Shown in pieces: positions 1 to 8,792 of a DNA stretch of 64,000 bases. The notes under the pieces are model-generated. The model was given only the letters and a program-made list of their open reading frames with translations, had not been told where the DNA came from and ran no database searches. The stretch is taken from assembly GCA_947470105.1 (NCBI GenBank), contig CANISR010000001.1:36428-100427 (forward strand), read 5' to 3'. Origin of the DNA: Fidelibacterota bacterium. Its GTDB lineage: Bacteria; Pseudomonadota; Alphaproteobacteria; Rhodospirillales; Rhodospirillaceae. The translations under genes and the position numbers were made by a program. Position 1 is the stretch's first letter, and each line of letters begins with the position of its first letter.

Positions 1-370
1 TGAGATCCATCTTGTCGTGTTCGAAGGCACGGCGGGTGAACTCGCCCGGCGCCGCCATGCGCAATCCGGGAATGACGGCGAGAGCACCGAGCATTTCCGC
101 GATCACGGCGCGGCCGCCGTGGATATGCAGCTCCGCCACATCCTCACCGGTGAAACTGTGGGGCGCCGGGAACCACAGCAACAGACCGTGATCGATAACT
201 TCGGCGTTGCGCGGATGCGTGAATGGCACGCGCGCCGCCGTACGCGGCGCCGGTAACCGGCATCCAAGACTCGCGATCGCGTCTCTGGTGTTCGCGCCCG
301 AAACGCGGATGACGGCGATGCCGGCGCGCCCGGCGCCGGACGCCAGGGCAAAGATCGTCTGCGCCGTCAT
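1..370 (-). CDS. mnmE: tRNA-modification GTPase MnmE, N-terminal part (cut by window edge)
   Basis: MnmE (TrmE) works with MnmG to modify uridine 34 of certain tRNAs. Only the first 123 codons lie here. The ATG at 370 opens MTAQTIFALASGAGRAGIAV, followed by IRVSG, and later come LLLWFPAPHSFTGEDVAELH, the IHGGRAVI stretch and APGEFTRRAFEHDKMDL. These are the signature blocks of the TrmE N-terminal tetrahydrofolate-binding domain. The GTPase domain and C-terminal Cys motif lie outside the window. It follows the DUF6489 gene on the same strand after 15 bases, and rho lies further upstream, the mnmE/rho neighbourhood usual beside the alphaproteobacterial origin. Confidence 0.95.
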   Translation of the reverse strand, partial: MTAQTIFALASGAGRAGIAVIRVSGANTRDAIASLGCRLPAPRTAARVPFTHPRNAEVIDHGLLLWFPAPHSFTGEDVAELHIHGGRAVIAEMLGALAVIPGLRMAAPGEFTRRAFEHDKMDL

Positions 371-385
371 CTCTCTACTTCAATT

Positions 386-625
386 CTACTCGGACGTCTT
401 GGCGCCGAACTGACCCCAGAACGCCTTCTGCATGTCCGCGACGCTGCCGGTCTGCAGCGGGAACAGCGCCTTGAAGGCGACCTCGGGATCGAGGCCCGCA
501 GCCGCTTTCTCCATTTGCGCCAGCATCTGCGCCATCATGCTTTCCTGGATGGGCCGCACATCAGGCAGGCCAAAAAATGCGCGGGCTTCCTCGGGTGAGC
601 ACTCCACATCGATCGTTACTTTCAA
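386..625 (-). CDS. DUF6489 family small protein
   Basis: A 79-residue acidic protein of unknown function. Its opening KVTIDVECSPEEARAFFGLP and the Met/Gln-rich helix after it (QESMMAQMLAQMEKAA) match the alphaproteobacterial DUF6489 family, as I recall it. I place the start at a TTG (625) because a GGAGG lies seven bases upstream and the family begins with M-K-(V/I)-T. An upstream in-frame ATG at 637 would put that GGAGG inside the gene. No membrane segment or signal peptide is seen. It stands just upstream of mnmE on the same strand and may be cotranscribed with it. A role cannot be deduced from the sequence. Confidence 0.75.
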   Translation of the reverse strand: MKVTIDVECSPEEARAFFGLPDVRPIQESMMAQMLAQMEKAAAGLDPEVAFKALFPLQTGSVADMQKAFWGQFGAKTSE

Positions 626-740
626 ATGCAATCCTCCCATGCCGGCACGGAGTCCTAATGCATCTAGGATTCCAGATGACGTCCGCCTAAGGTTAGGCGG
701 TGATGCCGCGCGTGTCACGCACCACCGACGGCGAGTAGCG

Positions 741-1226
741 ATGCCCCAACTTTCCCTCCATTCCCCCATCGGCGACCTGACCGTCAGCGCGGAGGACGAG
801 CATATCGTCGCTCTCGATTGGGGCTGGGGCCGCGACCAGGAGGAGACGCCGGTTCTGGTGCGCGCCCGGGCGCAGCTCGACGACTATTTCGACGGCAAGC
901 TCAAAACCTTCGACCTGCCCTTGCGCCCCGATGGGTCTGCGTTTCACCAGGCGGTCTGGAAGATCATGACCGAGATCCCCTACGGCCAGGTGCTGACATA
1001 TGGGGCAATTTCCGATCGCTTGAAGGCCAGTGCCCGGTCTGTGGGCACCGCCTGCGGCCGCAATCCGATCCCGGTTATCATCCCCTGCCACCGGGTCATC
1101 GGGGCCGCCGGCCTCGGCGGATATTCGGGCGACGGCGGCGTGGACACCAAAGTTGTCCTGCTGCGCCACGAGGGCTACGCGTTGGATCCCAAGCTTCCAC
1201 TTTTTGAATCTTTAGAGCGAGGATAA
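741..1226 (+). CDS. ogt: methylated-DNA--protein-cysteine methyltransferase
   Basis: This 161-residue suicide repair protein moves the alkyl group from O6-alkylguanine in DNA to its own cysteine. The active-site motif IPCHRVIG is present with Cys116. The DNA-binding helix region (ARSVGTACGRNP, residues 98-109) and the C-terminal GGYSGDGGVDTK also fit. It is the short Ogt type without an Ada regulatory domain. The ATG at 741 is chosen because the protein then opens directly with the family N-terminus; the open frame runs further upstream but through sequence covered by the DUF6489 gene on the other strand. The quinone oxidoreductase gene follows after four bases, so the two are probably one transcript. 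Confidence 0.93.
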   Translation: MPQLSLHSPIGDLTVSAEDEHIVALDWGWGRDQEETPVLVRARAQLDDYFDGKLKTFDLPLRPDGSAFHQAVWKIMTEIPYGQVLTYGAISDRLKASARSVGTACGRNPIPVIIPCHRVIGAAGLGGYSGDGGVDTKVVLLRHEGYALDPKLPLFESLERG

Positions 1227-1230
1227 CGGT

Positions 1231-2226
1231 GTGACCAAAGCAATTGTCGTGAGAAGCAACGGCGGGCCCGAAGTGCTGCGCCTCGAAGACATTACCGTGG
1301 GCAATCCCGGCCCCGGCGAGATCAAAATCCGCCAGGGCGCCGTCGGCGTAAATTTCATCGATACCTATTTCCGCACCGGCCTGTACAAGGCCGCCCCTGC
1401 CGCTGGATTTCCGGCGGGTGTTTTCATTCCCGGCCAGGAAGGCGTAGGTGTGGTGGAAGAGGTCGGCGCCGGCGTCACCGATCTCAAGGCCGGCGACCGT
1501 GTCGCCTATGGCAACGGTCCCACCGGCGCCTACGCCGAGAGCCGTCTGATTCCCGCCGCCAGCGTCGTCAAAGTGCCGGGCGGCCTCAAGGACGAGCAAG
1601 TCGCCGGCATGATGCTGCGCGGCCTGACGGTGTGGTACCTGATCCGCGCGTTGCATGTGTTGAAGCCCGGTGAGACCGTGCTGTTTCACGCCGCGGCCGG
1701 CGGCGTCGGGTTGATCTTCTGCCAGTGGGCCAAACATCTCGGCGCCACTGTCATCGGCACCGTGGGCACCGAGGAGAAGGCCGTCCTGGCAAAAGCCGCG
1801 GGCTGTCACCACACCATTCTCTATAAACAGGAAGATTGGGTGGCCAAGGTGAAAGAGCTCACCGGCGGCAACGGCGTGGCGGTCGCTTATGACGGCGTCG
1901 GCAAAGACACCTTCTCAGGTTCCCTCGACTGTCTGGCGCGGCGCGGCATCATGTGCACCTTCGGCAACGCATCGGGCCCGGTGCCGGCCATGGAGCCTGC
2001 GATCCTGGCCGCCAAGGGCTCACTCTTCCTGACCCGCCCGCGCCTCGGTGACTATATCGCCCAGCGCGAGGAGCATGTTCGCGCGGCGGATGAACTTTTT
2101 GATGTGGTGACAAAGGGCATCGTCAAAATCGATGTGGGCCAGTCCTACCCTCTCGCCCAGGCCGGCCAGGCCCACAGCGATCTGGAATCACGCAAGACCA
2201 CGGGATCCACCATCCTCGTGATCTGA
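1231..2226 (+). CDS. qor: NADPH:quinone oxidoreductase, zinc-free MDR family
   Basis: A 331-residue medium-chain dehydrogenase/reductase that reduces quinones, probably by one electron, with NADPH. The GroES-like N-terminal fold carries GVNFIDTYFRTGLYK and the G-Q-E-G-V-G segment (68-73). The Rossmann nucleotide site is AAGGVG at 155-160. Zinc-ligand cysteines of alcohol dehydrogenases are missing, as in the Qor branch. The start is a GTG at 1231, with GCGAGGATAAC just upstream and four bases after ogt. A strong hairpin terminator follows the stop. The physiological substrate cannot be read from the sequence. Confidence 0.92.
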   Translation: MTKAIVVRSNGGPEVLRLEDITVGNPGPGEIKIRQGAVGVNFIDTYFRTGLYKAAPAAGFPAGVFIPGQEGVGVVEEVGAGVTDLKAGDRVAYGNGPTGAYAESRLIPAASVVKVPGGLKDEQVAGMMLRGLTVWYLIRALHVLKPGETVLFHAAAGGVGLIFCQWAKHLGATVIGTVGTEEKAVLAKAAGCHHTILYKQEDWVAKVKELTGGNGVAVAYDGVGKDTFSGSLDCLARRGIMCTFGNASGPVPAMEPAILAAKGSLFLTRPRLGDYIAQREEHVRAADELFDVVTKGIVKIDVGQSYPLAQAGQAHSDLESRKTTGSTILVI

Positions 2227-2246
2227 GAATAGATGGAGCTGAAAGC

Positions 2247-2281
2247 AAAAGGGCGGGTCCCACAGGAGCCCGCCCTTTTTC
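2247..2281. terminator. bidirectional intrinsic terminator between qor and rho
   Basis: AAAGGGCGGG and CCCGCCCTTT form a perfect ten-pair stem around an 11-base loop. It is followed by a T run on the plus strand and, because the stem begins with A residues, by T on the minus strand. It lies between the converging ends of qor and rho and can serve both. Confidence 0.9.
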
Positions 2282-2300
2282 ACGTTCAGCTTCCGCAGAC

Positions 2301-3563
<1,263 letters not shown>

Positions 3564-4243
3564 ATGATTCAAAATCTTTGTGGTGGGGAGTGTCTGGGAA
3601 ATTCAACAGCACAAAAGCTGCTGCGACGAACCGAAGGCCCGATGAAGAAAAAAGCTGGAGAGGATCGGCCGGAAGGAGAAAAGTCAGTCAACACATCTGG
3701 GAGGGGCGGGCGCCCCGGATCTGACGTCATCAGCGATACCCGAGGTCCGATTTTAAGTCAATTCCCATCGCATTGCCGGCCTCCTTGGAACGGTCACGTT
3801 GGAAGTTATCCCGGCTTCTCTTTACCTCCCTAAAAAGATTCTTTCTGGTGGGGGTAGGTAGTTGGTCCTGTGAGTCACAGGGATTATTTGCTGGCGGCAT
3901 ATTCTCCCCAAAGTAGGCTTTTTCCCGGGGCGCTGGAGTGCGGGCCTGTGAACTGCGGGGAGAACCCGCGCCAACGTCATCACCTAAAGCCGCGGCGCGG
4001 AAGATCTGGCCCGGGAAAACCCGGGGCGTGGCCCGGCCGGCAGCCATGATTACCGGGATTCACCTATGCGGCGCGGTCCTATCCACACGCTGGAAAGAAA
4101 AGGATAGAATCTGCGTCTGGGACCATGGATTTGGGGCGGGTCCTCGAAAAGCAGAGTCATCCCCATGATTCCAAAGTTGTCCCATGAGGTCGCCAAGTGT
4201 GTTTTGGGGTGGCCTTTCCCGTGTTCCGAGCCTAGCTGAGAGC
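3564..4243. other. candidate chromosomal replication origin (oriC) region
   Basis: This 680-base gene-free stretch lies between the divergently read rho and PPSR genes, where Caulobacter-type chromosomes keep their origin. It holds seven GANTC sites (3566, 3837, 3874, 4057, 4107, 4154 and 4167), the target of the cell-cycle methylase CcrM; about two would be expected from base composition. CTATCCACA at 4079-4087 differs from the DnaA consensus TTATCCACA at one base, and a weaker TTATCCCGG lies at 3816. A 15-base palindrome, CCTGTGA-G-TCACAGG, is centred on one GANTC site. AT-rich unwinding sequence is modest. The call is inferred from gene order and motif density. Confidence 0.55.
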
Positions 4244-5080
4244 ATGCAGCAGCCCATTTATAACCTTCACCTCGTGTCCGATTCGTCCGGCGAGACCGTC
4301 ACCAACATCGCGCGCGCTTGCCTGGTGCAGTACGGCGACGTCCATGTCACCGAGCATTACTGGTGGTTGGTGCGCACCGCCGGTCAGATGAACCGGGTCA
4401 TCGACGGCATAAAGTCGGCTCCCGGACTGGTTGTCTTCACCCTGCTGGACGGTAAGGTGCGTGCACTCCTGGAGGCGGCCTGCCGGGACCTGAAGATGCC
4501 CTATATCTCGGCCATGGACCCGGTGATGCAGGCGTTTTCGCGCTTCTTCGGCCGGCAAGCGGTGGGTGAGGTGGGCAAACAGCACGTCCTCGATGACGGC
4601 TACTTCCAGCGCATCGACGCCATGCAGTTCACGGTCCAGCACGACGATGGCCAGTCGCTGGCCACCATGGTTGAAGCAGACATTATCCTGGTAGGGGTGT
4701 CCCGGACCTCCAAAACTCCCACCGGCATGTATATCGCCAACCGCGGCCTCAAGGTGGGCAACATCCCGCTGGTTCCGGGGTTCGTGGTGCCCGACGAGAT
4801 CATCGCAGCACCCCGGCCGCTGTTCGTGGGCCTGACCCGCGAACCGAAAAGCCTCACCGATATCCGGCAAAGCCGCCTGCGCATCATGAATGACACCCGC
4901 GGCGAGGGTTACGCCGACATCGAGAAGGTGAAAGAGGAAATTGCCGACTCCCGCCGGTTGTTTGCCAAGCACGACTGGCCGGTGATCGACGTCACCCGCC
5001 GCTCCATCGAGGAAACCGCCGCCACCATCATCCAGCTCTATAACCAGCGCCACGCGTCGACGGCGACGCTGGGCCTATGA
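4244..5080 (+). CDS. pyruvate, water dikinase regulatory protein (PPSR, DUF299 family)
   Basis: A bifunctional Ser/Thr kinase and Pi-dependent phosphorylase that inactivates and reactivates phosphoenolpyruvate synthase or pyruvate phosphate dikinase. The 278-residue length is normal. The P-loop GVSRTSKT is at 151-158, and the N-terminal YNLHLVSDSSGETV is typical. The ATG at 4244 gives the standard N-terminus; the frame is open further upstream but there the sequence is the non-coding gap. This is the gene next to Cori in Caulobacter. Its stop overlaps the maf start as ATGA, so it heads the PPSR-maf-aroE-coaE-dnaQ operon. Which dikinase it controls is not shown here. Confidence 0.93.
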   Translation: MQQPIYNLHLVSDSSGETVTNIARACLVQYGDVHVTEHYWWLVRTAGQMNRVIDGIKSAPGLVVFTLLDGKVRALLEAACRDLKMPYISAMDPVMQAFSRFFGRQAVGEVGKQHVLDDGYFQRIDAMQFTVQHDDGQSLATMVEADIILVGVSRTSKTPTGMYIANRGLKVGNIPLVPGFVVPDEIIAAPRPLFVGLTREPKSLTDIRQSRLRIMNDTRGEGYADIEKVKEEIADSRRLFAKHDWPVIDVTRRSIEETAATIIQLYNQRHASTATLGL

Positions 5081-5688
5081 CACCTGTGTCCGCCCGCACC
5101 GTCGTGTTGGCCTCGGCGAGCAAGAGCCGGGCTCAACTGCTCACCGACGCCGGTCTGAAATTCGACGTGGTCCCCGCCCATGCGGACGAGGACGCGGTCA
5201 AAGCCGCCCTCAAAGCTGAGGGCGCCACGGCGGTTCAATGCGCCGAGGCCCTGGCGGAGATCAAAGCCGTACAGGTGTCACAGCGTCTGCCGGAATGCTT
5301 GGTGATCGGCGCCGACCAGATGCTCGAGTGCGACGGTGTGTGGTTCGACAAGCCGGCCGATCTCAATGGCGCGCGCGCCCACCTCACGGCCATGCGCGCA
5401 AAAACCCATGTGCTGCCGACGGCGGTGGCGGTGGTGCTGGGCGGCCAGGTGATCTGGCACCACAGCGCCAGCCCGCGGCTCACCATGCGCGATTTCAGTG
5501 ATGCTTTTATCGAACACTACATTGCCAATACCGGCCCCCGGGTCTTGAGTTCGGTGGGCGCCTATCAGCTTGAAGGCTGGGGCGTGCAATTGTTCGACCG
5601 CATCGAGGGAGAGTTTTCCACCATCCTCGGCCTGCCGCTGCTGCCTTTGCTGGCGTTCCTTCGCGAACATCACGTCGTGATGAAATGA
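5077..5688 (+). CDS. maf: Maf/YceF family nucleoside triphosphate pyrophosphatase
   Basis: Maf proteins hydrolyse non-canonical or modified nucleoside triphosphates to the monophosphate and pyrophosphate, cleaning the nucleotide pool. VLASASKSRAQLL at residues 10-22 is the defining motif, followed by the conserved IGADQMLECDGVWFDKP and the VGAYQLEGWGVQLFDRIEGE block. At 203 residues it has family length. The start overlaps the PPSR stop by four bases (ATGA), and its own stop overlaps the aroE start in the same way, so translation is probably coupled. Whether it prefers dTTP/UTP or m7GTP cannot be told with certainty. Confidence 0.93.
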   Translation: MTPVSARTVVLASASKSRAQLLTDAGLKFDVVPAHADEDAVKAALKAEGATAVQCAEALAEIKAVQVSQRLPECLVIGADQMLECDGVWFDKPADLNGARAHLTAMRAKTHVLPTAVAVVLGGQVIWHHSASPRLTMRDFSDAFIEHYIANTGPRVLSSVGAYQLEGWGVQLFDRIEGEFSTILGLPLLPLLAFLREHHVVMK

Positions 5689-6512
5689 CCGCCAAGCGCG
5701 CCGGCGTCATGGGCTGGCCGGTGGCGCATTCCAGATCGCCGCGGCTCCATGGCTATTGGCTGAAGCACTACAGTATAGACGGCAGCTATGTGCATCTTCC
5801 TGTGGCGCCCAGTGATCTGGCCGATGCCTTATCTCACTTGGAGGCGAATGGTTTTGCCGGCGTCAACCTGACGGTGCCTCACAAGGAGGCGGCGCTCTCT
5901 CTCGTCGACGAAGTGAGCCCCCAGGCGGCGCGCATCGGTGCGATCAACACTATTTTCGTCAACAACGGACGGCTCACGGGCACGAATACCGACGCTTACG
6001 GATTTATGGCCGCCCTCAAAGACAGTGCTCCGGCCTATGACCCGACGGCCCGTCCCGCAGTGGTGATCGGGGCCGGCGGTGCTGCGCGCGCCGTTTGTTT
6101 CGCACTCCAGGACGCCGGCTGCCCCGACATTCGTCTGGTGAACCGGACCCTCTCCCGGGCTCAAGCATTGGCGCGTGATTTCGGCAAGCCGGTGGCGGCG
6201 CACGATTGGGACAGGCGGAACCAAAGCCTTTCCGACGCAGGTCTGGTGGTGAACTGCACCACGATGGGCATGACCGGCCAGGCGCCGCTGGACCTCGACC
6301 TTGCGCTTTTACCGGCGTCGGCCGTGGTCAACGACATTGTCTACACACCGCTGGACACGCCGTTATTGGCAACAGCGCGCGCCCGCGGTCATGGGGTGGT
6401 CGATGGGCTCGGCATGCTGCTTTACCAGGCCCAGGCGGGATTCGAAGGCTGGTTCGGCGTGAAGCCGGCGGTGACGCCTGCACTCCGCGCCCATGTTCTG
6501 GGCGCCCCGTGA
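5685..6512 (+). CDS. aroE: shikimate dehydrogenase
   Basis: This enzyme reduces 3-dehydroshikimate to shikimate with NADPH in the pathway to chorismate and aromatic amino acids. The substrate-binding segment WPVAHSRSPRLHG is at 11-23, the catalytic lysine is in NLTVPHKEAA (Lys67), and GAINTI and the nucleotide-binding GAGGAARAV follow. The C-terminal DGLGMLLYQAQAGFEGWFG is also conserved. The 275 residues are normal. It lies in the operon with ATGA overlap to maf before it and GTGA overlap to coaE after it. Confidence 0.96.
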   Translation: MTAKRAGVMGWPVAHSRSPRLHGYWLKHYSIDGSYVHLPVAPSDLADALSHLEANGFAGVNLTVPHKEAALSLVDEVSPQAARIGAINTIFVNNGRLTGTNTDAYGFMAALKDSAPAYDPTARPAVVIGAGGAARAVCFALQDAGCPDIRLVNRTLSRAQALARDFGKPVAAHDWDRRNQSLSDAGLVVNCTTMGMTGQAPLDLDLALLPASAVVNDIVYTPLDTPLLATARARGHGVVDGLGMLLYQAQAGFEGWFGVKPAVTPALRAHVLGAP

Positions 6513-7168
6513 GCCGGCGTCGCCTCCGCAAGCGGCGGACACTCGACCGGCCCATCACCTTGGGACTCACCGGCTCCATGGCCATGGGCAAATCCACCGC
6601 CGCCGCGCTTCTGCGCCGGCTTGGGCTGCGGGTGTTCGACGCTGACGCGGCTGTTCATAAGCTGCTCGGCCCAAAAGGCGCCGCCCTGGGCCCGTTAGCG
6701 GCGCGGTTCCCAGGCCTGGTCGGCGCTGCGGGCGTCGATCGCAAAAAAATGGGCGCGCTGGTGTTCGCTGATCCCAAGGCGCTCCAAGCTCTGGAAGGCA
6801 TTCTTCATCCCCTTGTTCACGACGCCCGCGGGGCCTTCATCCGCAGCGCGGCGCTGCAACGTGTGCCGGTGGTGGCGCTCGATGTACCGCTGTTATTCGA
6901 GGGCAAATATCACCAGGACTACGATCTGGTGGCGGTGGTCACCGCGCCGGGATTTCTGCAAACACAGCGGGCATTGCGGCGGCCGGGCATGACCGTGGGC
7001 AAGCTCAAGGGCGTGTTGGCGCGCCAGATGAGCGATGTTCAGAAACGCGCCCGCGCCGACGCGATCATTCCCACCGGTCTTGGCAAACGGGAAACCTTGC
7101 GCCACTTGAAGCAAGTGCTCAAAGTGGCTCGGCGTGAAAAAAGCGAAGCGGAAGAGAGTAAGGCCTAA
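6509..7168 (+). CDS. coaE: dephospho-CoA kinase
   Basis: CoaE phosphorylates the 3'-hydroxyl of dephospho-CoA, the last step of coenzyme A synthesis. The P-loop GSMAMGKST is at 22-30, followed by VFDADAAVHKLLG and VVALDVPLLFEGKY, the usual substrate-binding blocks. I take the GTG at 6509, which overlaps the aroE stop as GTGA and gives 219 residues. This adds a short basic leader (SRRRLRKRR) before the fold; a TTG nearer the P-loop is possible. The stop overlaps the dnaQ start by one base (TAATG). Confidence 0.93.
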   Translation: MSRRRLRKRRTLDRPITLGLTGSMAMGKSTAAALLRRLGLRVFDADAAVHKLLGPKGAALGPLAARFPGLVGAAGVDRKKMGALVFADPKALQALEGILHPLVHDARGAFIRSAALQRVPVVALDVPLLFEGKYHQDYDLVAVVTAPGFLQTQRALRRPGMTVGKLKGVLARQMSDVQKRARADAIIPTGLGKRETLRHLKQVLKVARREKSEAEESKA

Positions 7169-7857
7169 TGCGCGAAATCATCCTCGACACGGAAACCACG
7201 GGCCTCAGTCCGGTCGACAACCGGGTGGTGGAAATCGGCTGTATCGAACTGGTGAACCACGTGGCCACCGGCCGGGAATTTCACGCCTACCTCAATCCCG
7301 AACGCGATATGCCGGCGGAAGCCGAAGCGGTCCATGGCCTGTCGGCGGAATTCCTGAGCGATAAGCCGTTGTTCGCGGCAATCGTGGATGACTTCCTCGC
7401 CTTCCTCGGCGACGCGCCGGTGGTGGCCCACAACGCCGGCTTCGACATGGGCTTTATCAATGCGGAATTGCGCCGGGTTAACCGGGCGCCGCTGCTGTCG
7501 GACCGCGCCATCGATACGGTGCTGCTGGCGCGGCGGAAATTCCCCGGCGCTCAGGCCAGTCTCGACGCCCTCTGCCGCCGGTTTCAGATCGACACGTCGG
7601 CGCGCACCAAGCACGGCGCTCTGCTGGACGCCCAATTGCTGGCGCAGGTTTACCTGGAACTTATCGGCGGACGAGAGCCGGGCCTGGCGTTGGCGGTTTC
7701 CGAAACCATCACGGTGTCAGTCACCGCGGTGGAGCGCACCATGCGCGAACCGCGGCCCCACGGGCCTTCGCCCGAGGAGCTGGCGGCCCACGCCACCTTC
7801 ATCGCGACCATCAAGAACGCCTTGTGGTCGCGGGCCGACGAAACTGTCGTAAATTGA
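7168..7857 (+). CDS. dnaQ: DNA polymerase III epsilon subunit (3'-5' proofreading exonuclease)
   Basis: DnaQ is the proofreading exonuclease of the replicative polymerase core. Exo I is DTETTG at 7-12 (Asp7, Glu9), Exo II is HNAGFDMGFINAEL and Exo III is HGALLDAQLLAQVYLEL. These carry the metal-binding acidic residues and the catalytic His of the DEDDh type. After residue 170 the C-terminal tail, which binds the alpha subunit in known cases, is less conserved. The 229 residues fit. It is the last gene of the operon beginning with PPSR, and secB converges on it with no gap. Confidence 0.95.
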   Translation: MREIILDTETTGLSPVDNRVVEIGCIELVNHVATGREFHAYLNPERDMPAEAEAVHGLSAEFLSDKPLFAAIVDDFLAFLGDAPVVAHNAGFDMGFINAELRRVNRAPLLSDRAIDTVLLARRKFPGAQASLDALCRRFQIDTSARTKHGALLDAQLLAQVYLELIGGREPGLALAVSETITVSVTAVERTMREPRPHGPSPEELAAHATFIATIKNALWSRADETVVN

Positions 7858-8409
7858 TTAGTGAACCGCCGGCTGCGGCGGGGCGCTGTCCGGAGCGGGG
7901 TTGGCGGTCGGGTCGCCGAACTTCTTACGGTACATGTCGGCGAAATCGAACACCTGCAGCATGAGCGGCGGGAAGCCGCCGTTGCCGGTGATGTCCGCCA
8001 CAAGCTGGCGTACGAACGGGAAAAGCTGGCGCGGAACTTCAATCATCAGAATGGGATGGACGTGTTCTTCCGCCACCATCTGGGTGTTGACCTCAACCAC
8101 GGCGCCGTAGGCCAGCTCCAGGATGAAAGCCTTCTTCCCCGTCACCACGGCTTCCAGCTGCACGCTGAGAGTCACTTCAAAACTGGACCCCGACAGGTGG
8201 CGCACGACGGTGTCGAGGCCGATGGGGATTTCAGGGGCTTCGGTCCGCAAAACGGCGAAAATGTCCGGCGCGTGGGGCGTTTCAAAGGACAGGTCCTTGA
8301 TGTACTGGCCCATGATCCGCAACGGCGACGGCGGCGGATTGTCGAGCTGCAGGGGCTCGGATCCAGCGGGCGGGGTATCGGAGGGCGGGGGTACGGACGT
8401 GTCGCTCAT
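7858..8409 (-). CDS. secB: protein-export chaperone SecB
   Basis: SecB is a cytoplasmic tetrameric chaperone that holds secretory preproteins unfolded and delivers them to SecA. The core from IMGQYIKDLSFETPHAPDIF through LELAYGAVVEV to HPILMIEVPRQLFPFVRQLV and FPPLMLQVFDFADMY is standard. The N-terminus (about 30 residues) and C-terminus are Pro/Ser/Ala-rich and probably disordered, as often in alphaproteobacterial SecB. The gene ends directly at the dnaQ stop on the opposite strand, and its promoter must lie in the 383-base gap shared with the Tim44-like gene. Confidence 0.95.
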   Translation of the reverse strand: MSDTSVPPPSDTPPAGSEPLQLDNPPPSPLRIMGQYIKDLSFETPHAPDIFAVLRTEAPEIPIGLDTVVRHLSGSSFEVTLSVQLEAVVTGKKAFILELAYGAVVEVNTQMVAEEHVHPILMIEVPRQLFPFVRQLVADITGNGGFPPLMLQVFDFADMYRKKFGDPTANPAPDSAPPQPAVH

Positions 8410-8792
8410 CGGGCAATCTCCAGGAGGGCGCGCTTGGTCTAACGCCCATAATCTTAAGCAGGGCGCTGCGAACTAACATGCTTCGGGCTCTGTAAACAAG
8501 GAGAGCTCAGCACCAAAGGCGGATTGGTGGCCGCCCGCCTCGCGCGCGAGGCGAAGGCGGGTTCACTTGCCCTTTGCGCGCCGAGCGCCTATTTTTTCTT
8601 AAATAAGTGCTGGATTTGAGCCGGCCGCGCGGAAAACCGTGTGAAAAACGCCCGTCAGTCCCCATATTGGGGTTAGACTTATCCACCGCCGACGCATCGG
8701 AGTTCCGGGCGCAAGCGGTTCTTCGGGAAACGATCCCGTACCTAAGATTTCATAACCTGGGCTTGTGGCCCTCTCGATAGGCGATCCGGACG
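8410..8792. other. 383-base divergent intergenic region secB / Tim44-like gene
   Basis: This holds the promoters of two divergent genes. I see a structured stretch with a T run (8500-8600, listed separately), TTATCCACC at 8679-8687 (one mismatch to a DnaA box), and the inverted repeat CCCCA-TAT-TGGGG at 8660-8672. There are no GANTC sites, unlike the candidate origin. No open reading frame here looks coding. Confidence 0.6.
8500..8602 (+). ncRNA. candidate structured RNA or leader with T-run terminator
   Basis: The stretch can fold into one long interrupted hairpin. GCTCAGC (8505-8511) faces GCCGAGC (8580-8586) with one mismatch. CAAAGGC (8514-8520) pairs with GCCCTTTG (8569-8576) with one bulged base. 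CCCGCCT (8534-8540) pairs with AGGCGGG (8555-8561). An ATTTTTTC run follows at 8591-8598, so the whole resembles a small RNA ending at an intrinsic terminator on the plus strand. An alternative inner fold is the perfect 18-base palindrome at 8536-8553. No clear promoter is visible and no known RNA family is recognised. Confidence 0.28.

Noticed and set aside
432..740. Upstream extension of the ogt reading frame
   Set aside because: It lies over the DUF6489 gene and its leader on the other strand and adds residues unlike any Ogt protein.
3730..4047. 105-codon open frame on the minus strand inside the candidate origin
   Set aside because: The translation is Arg/Pro-rich without family resemblance and without a ribosome site; it is an artefact of GC-rich non-coding DNA.
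8536..8553. Perfect 18-base palindrome CGCCTCGCGCGCGAGGCG as a stand-alone operator
   Set aside because: It is low-complexity CG sequence and is better explained as the inner part of the larger hairpin at 8500-8600.
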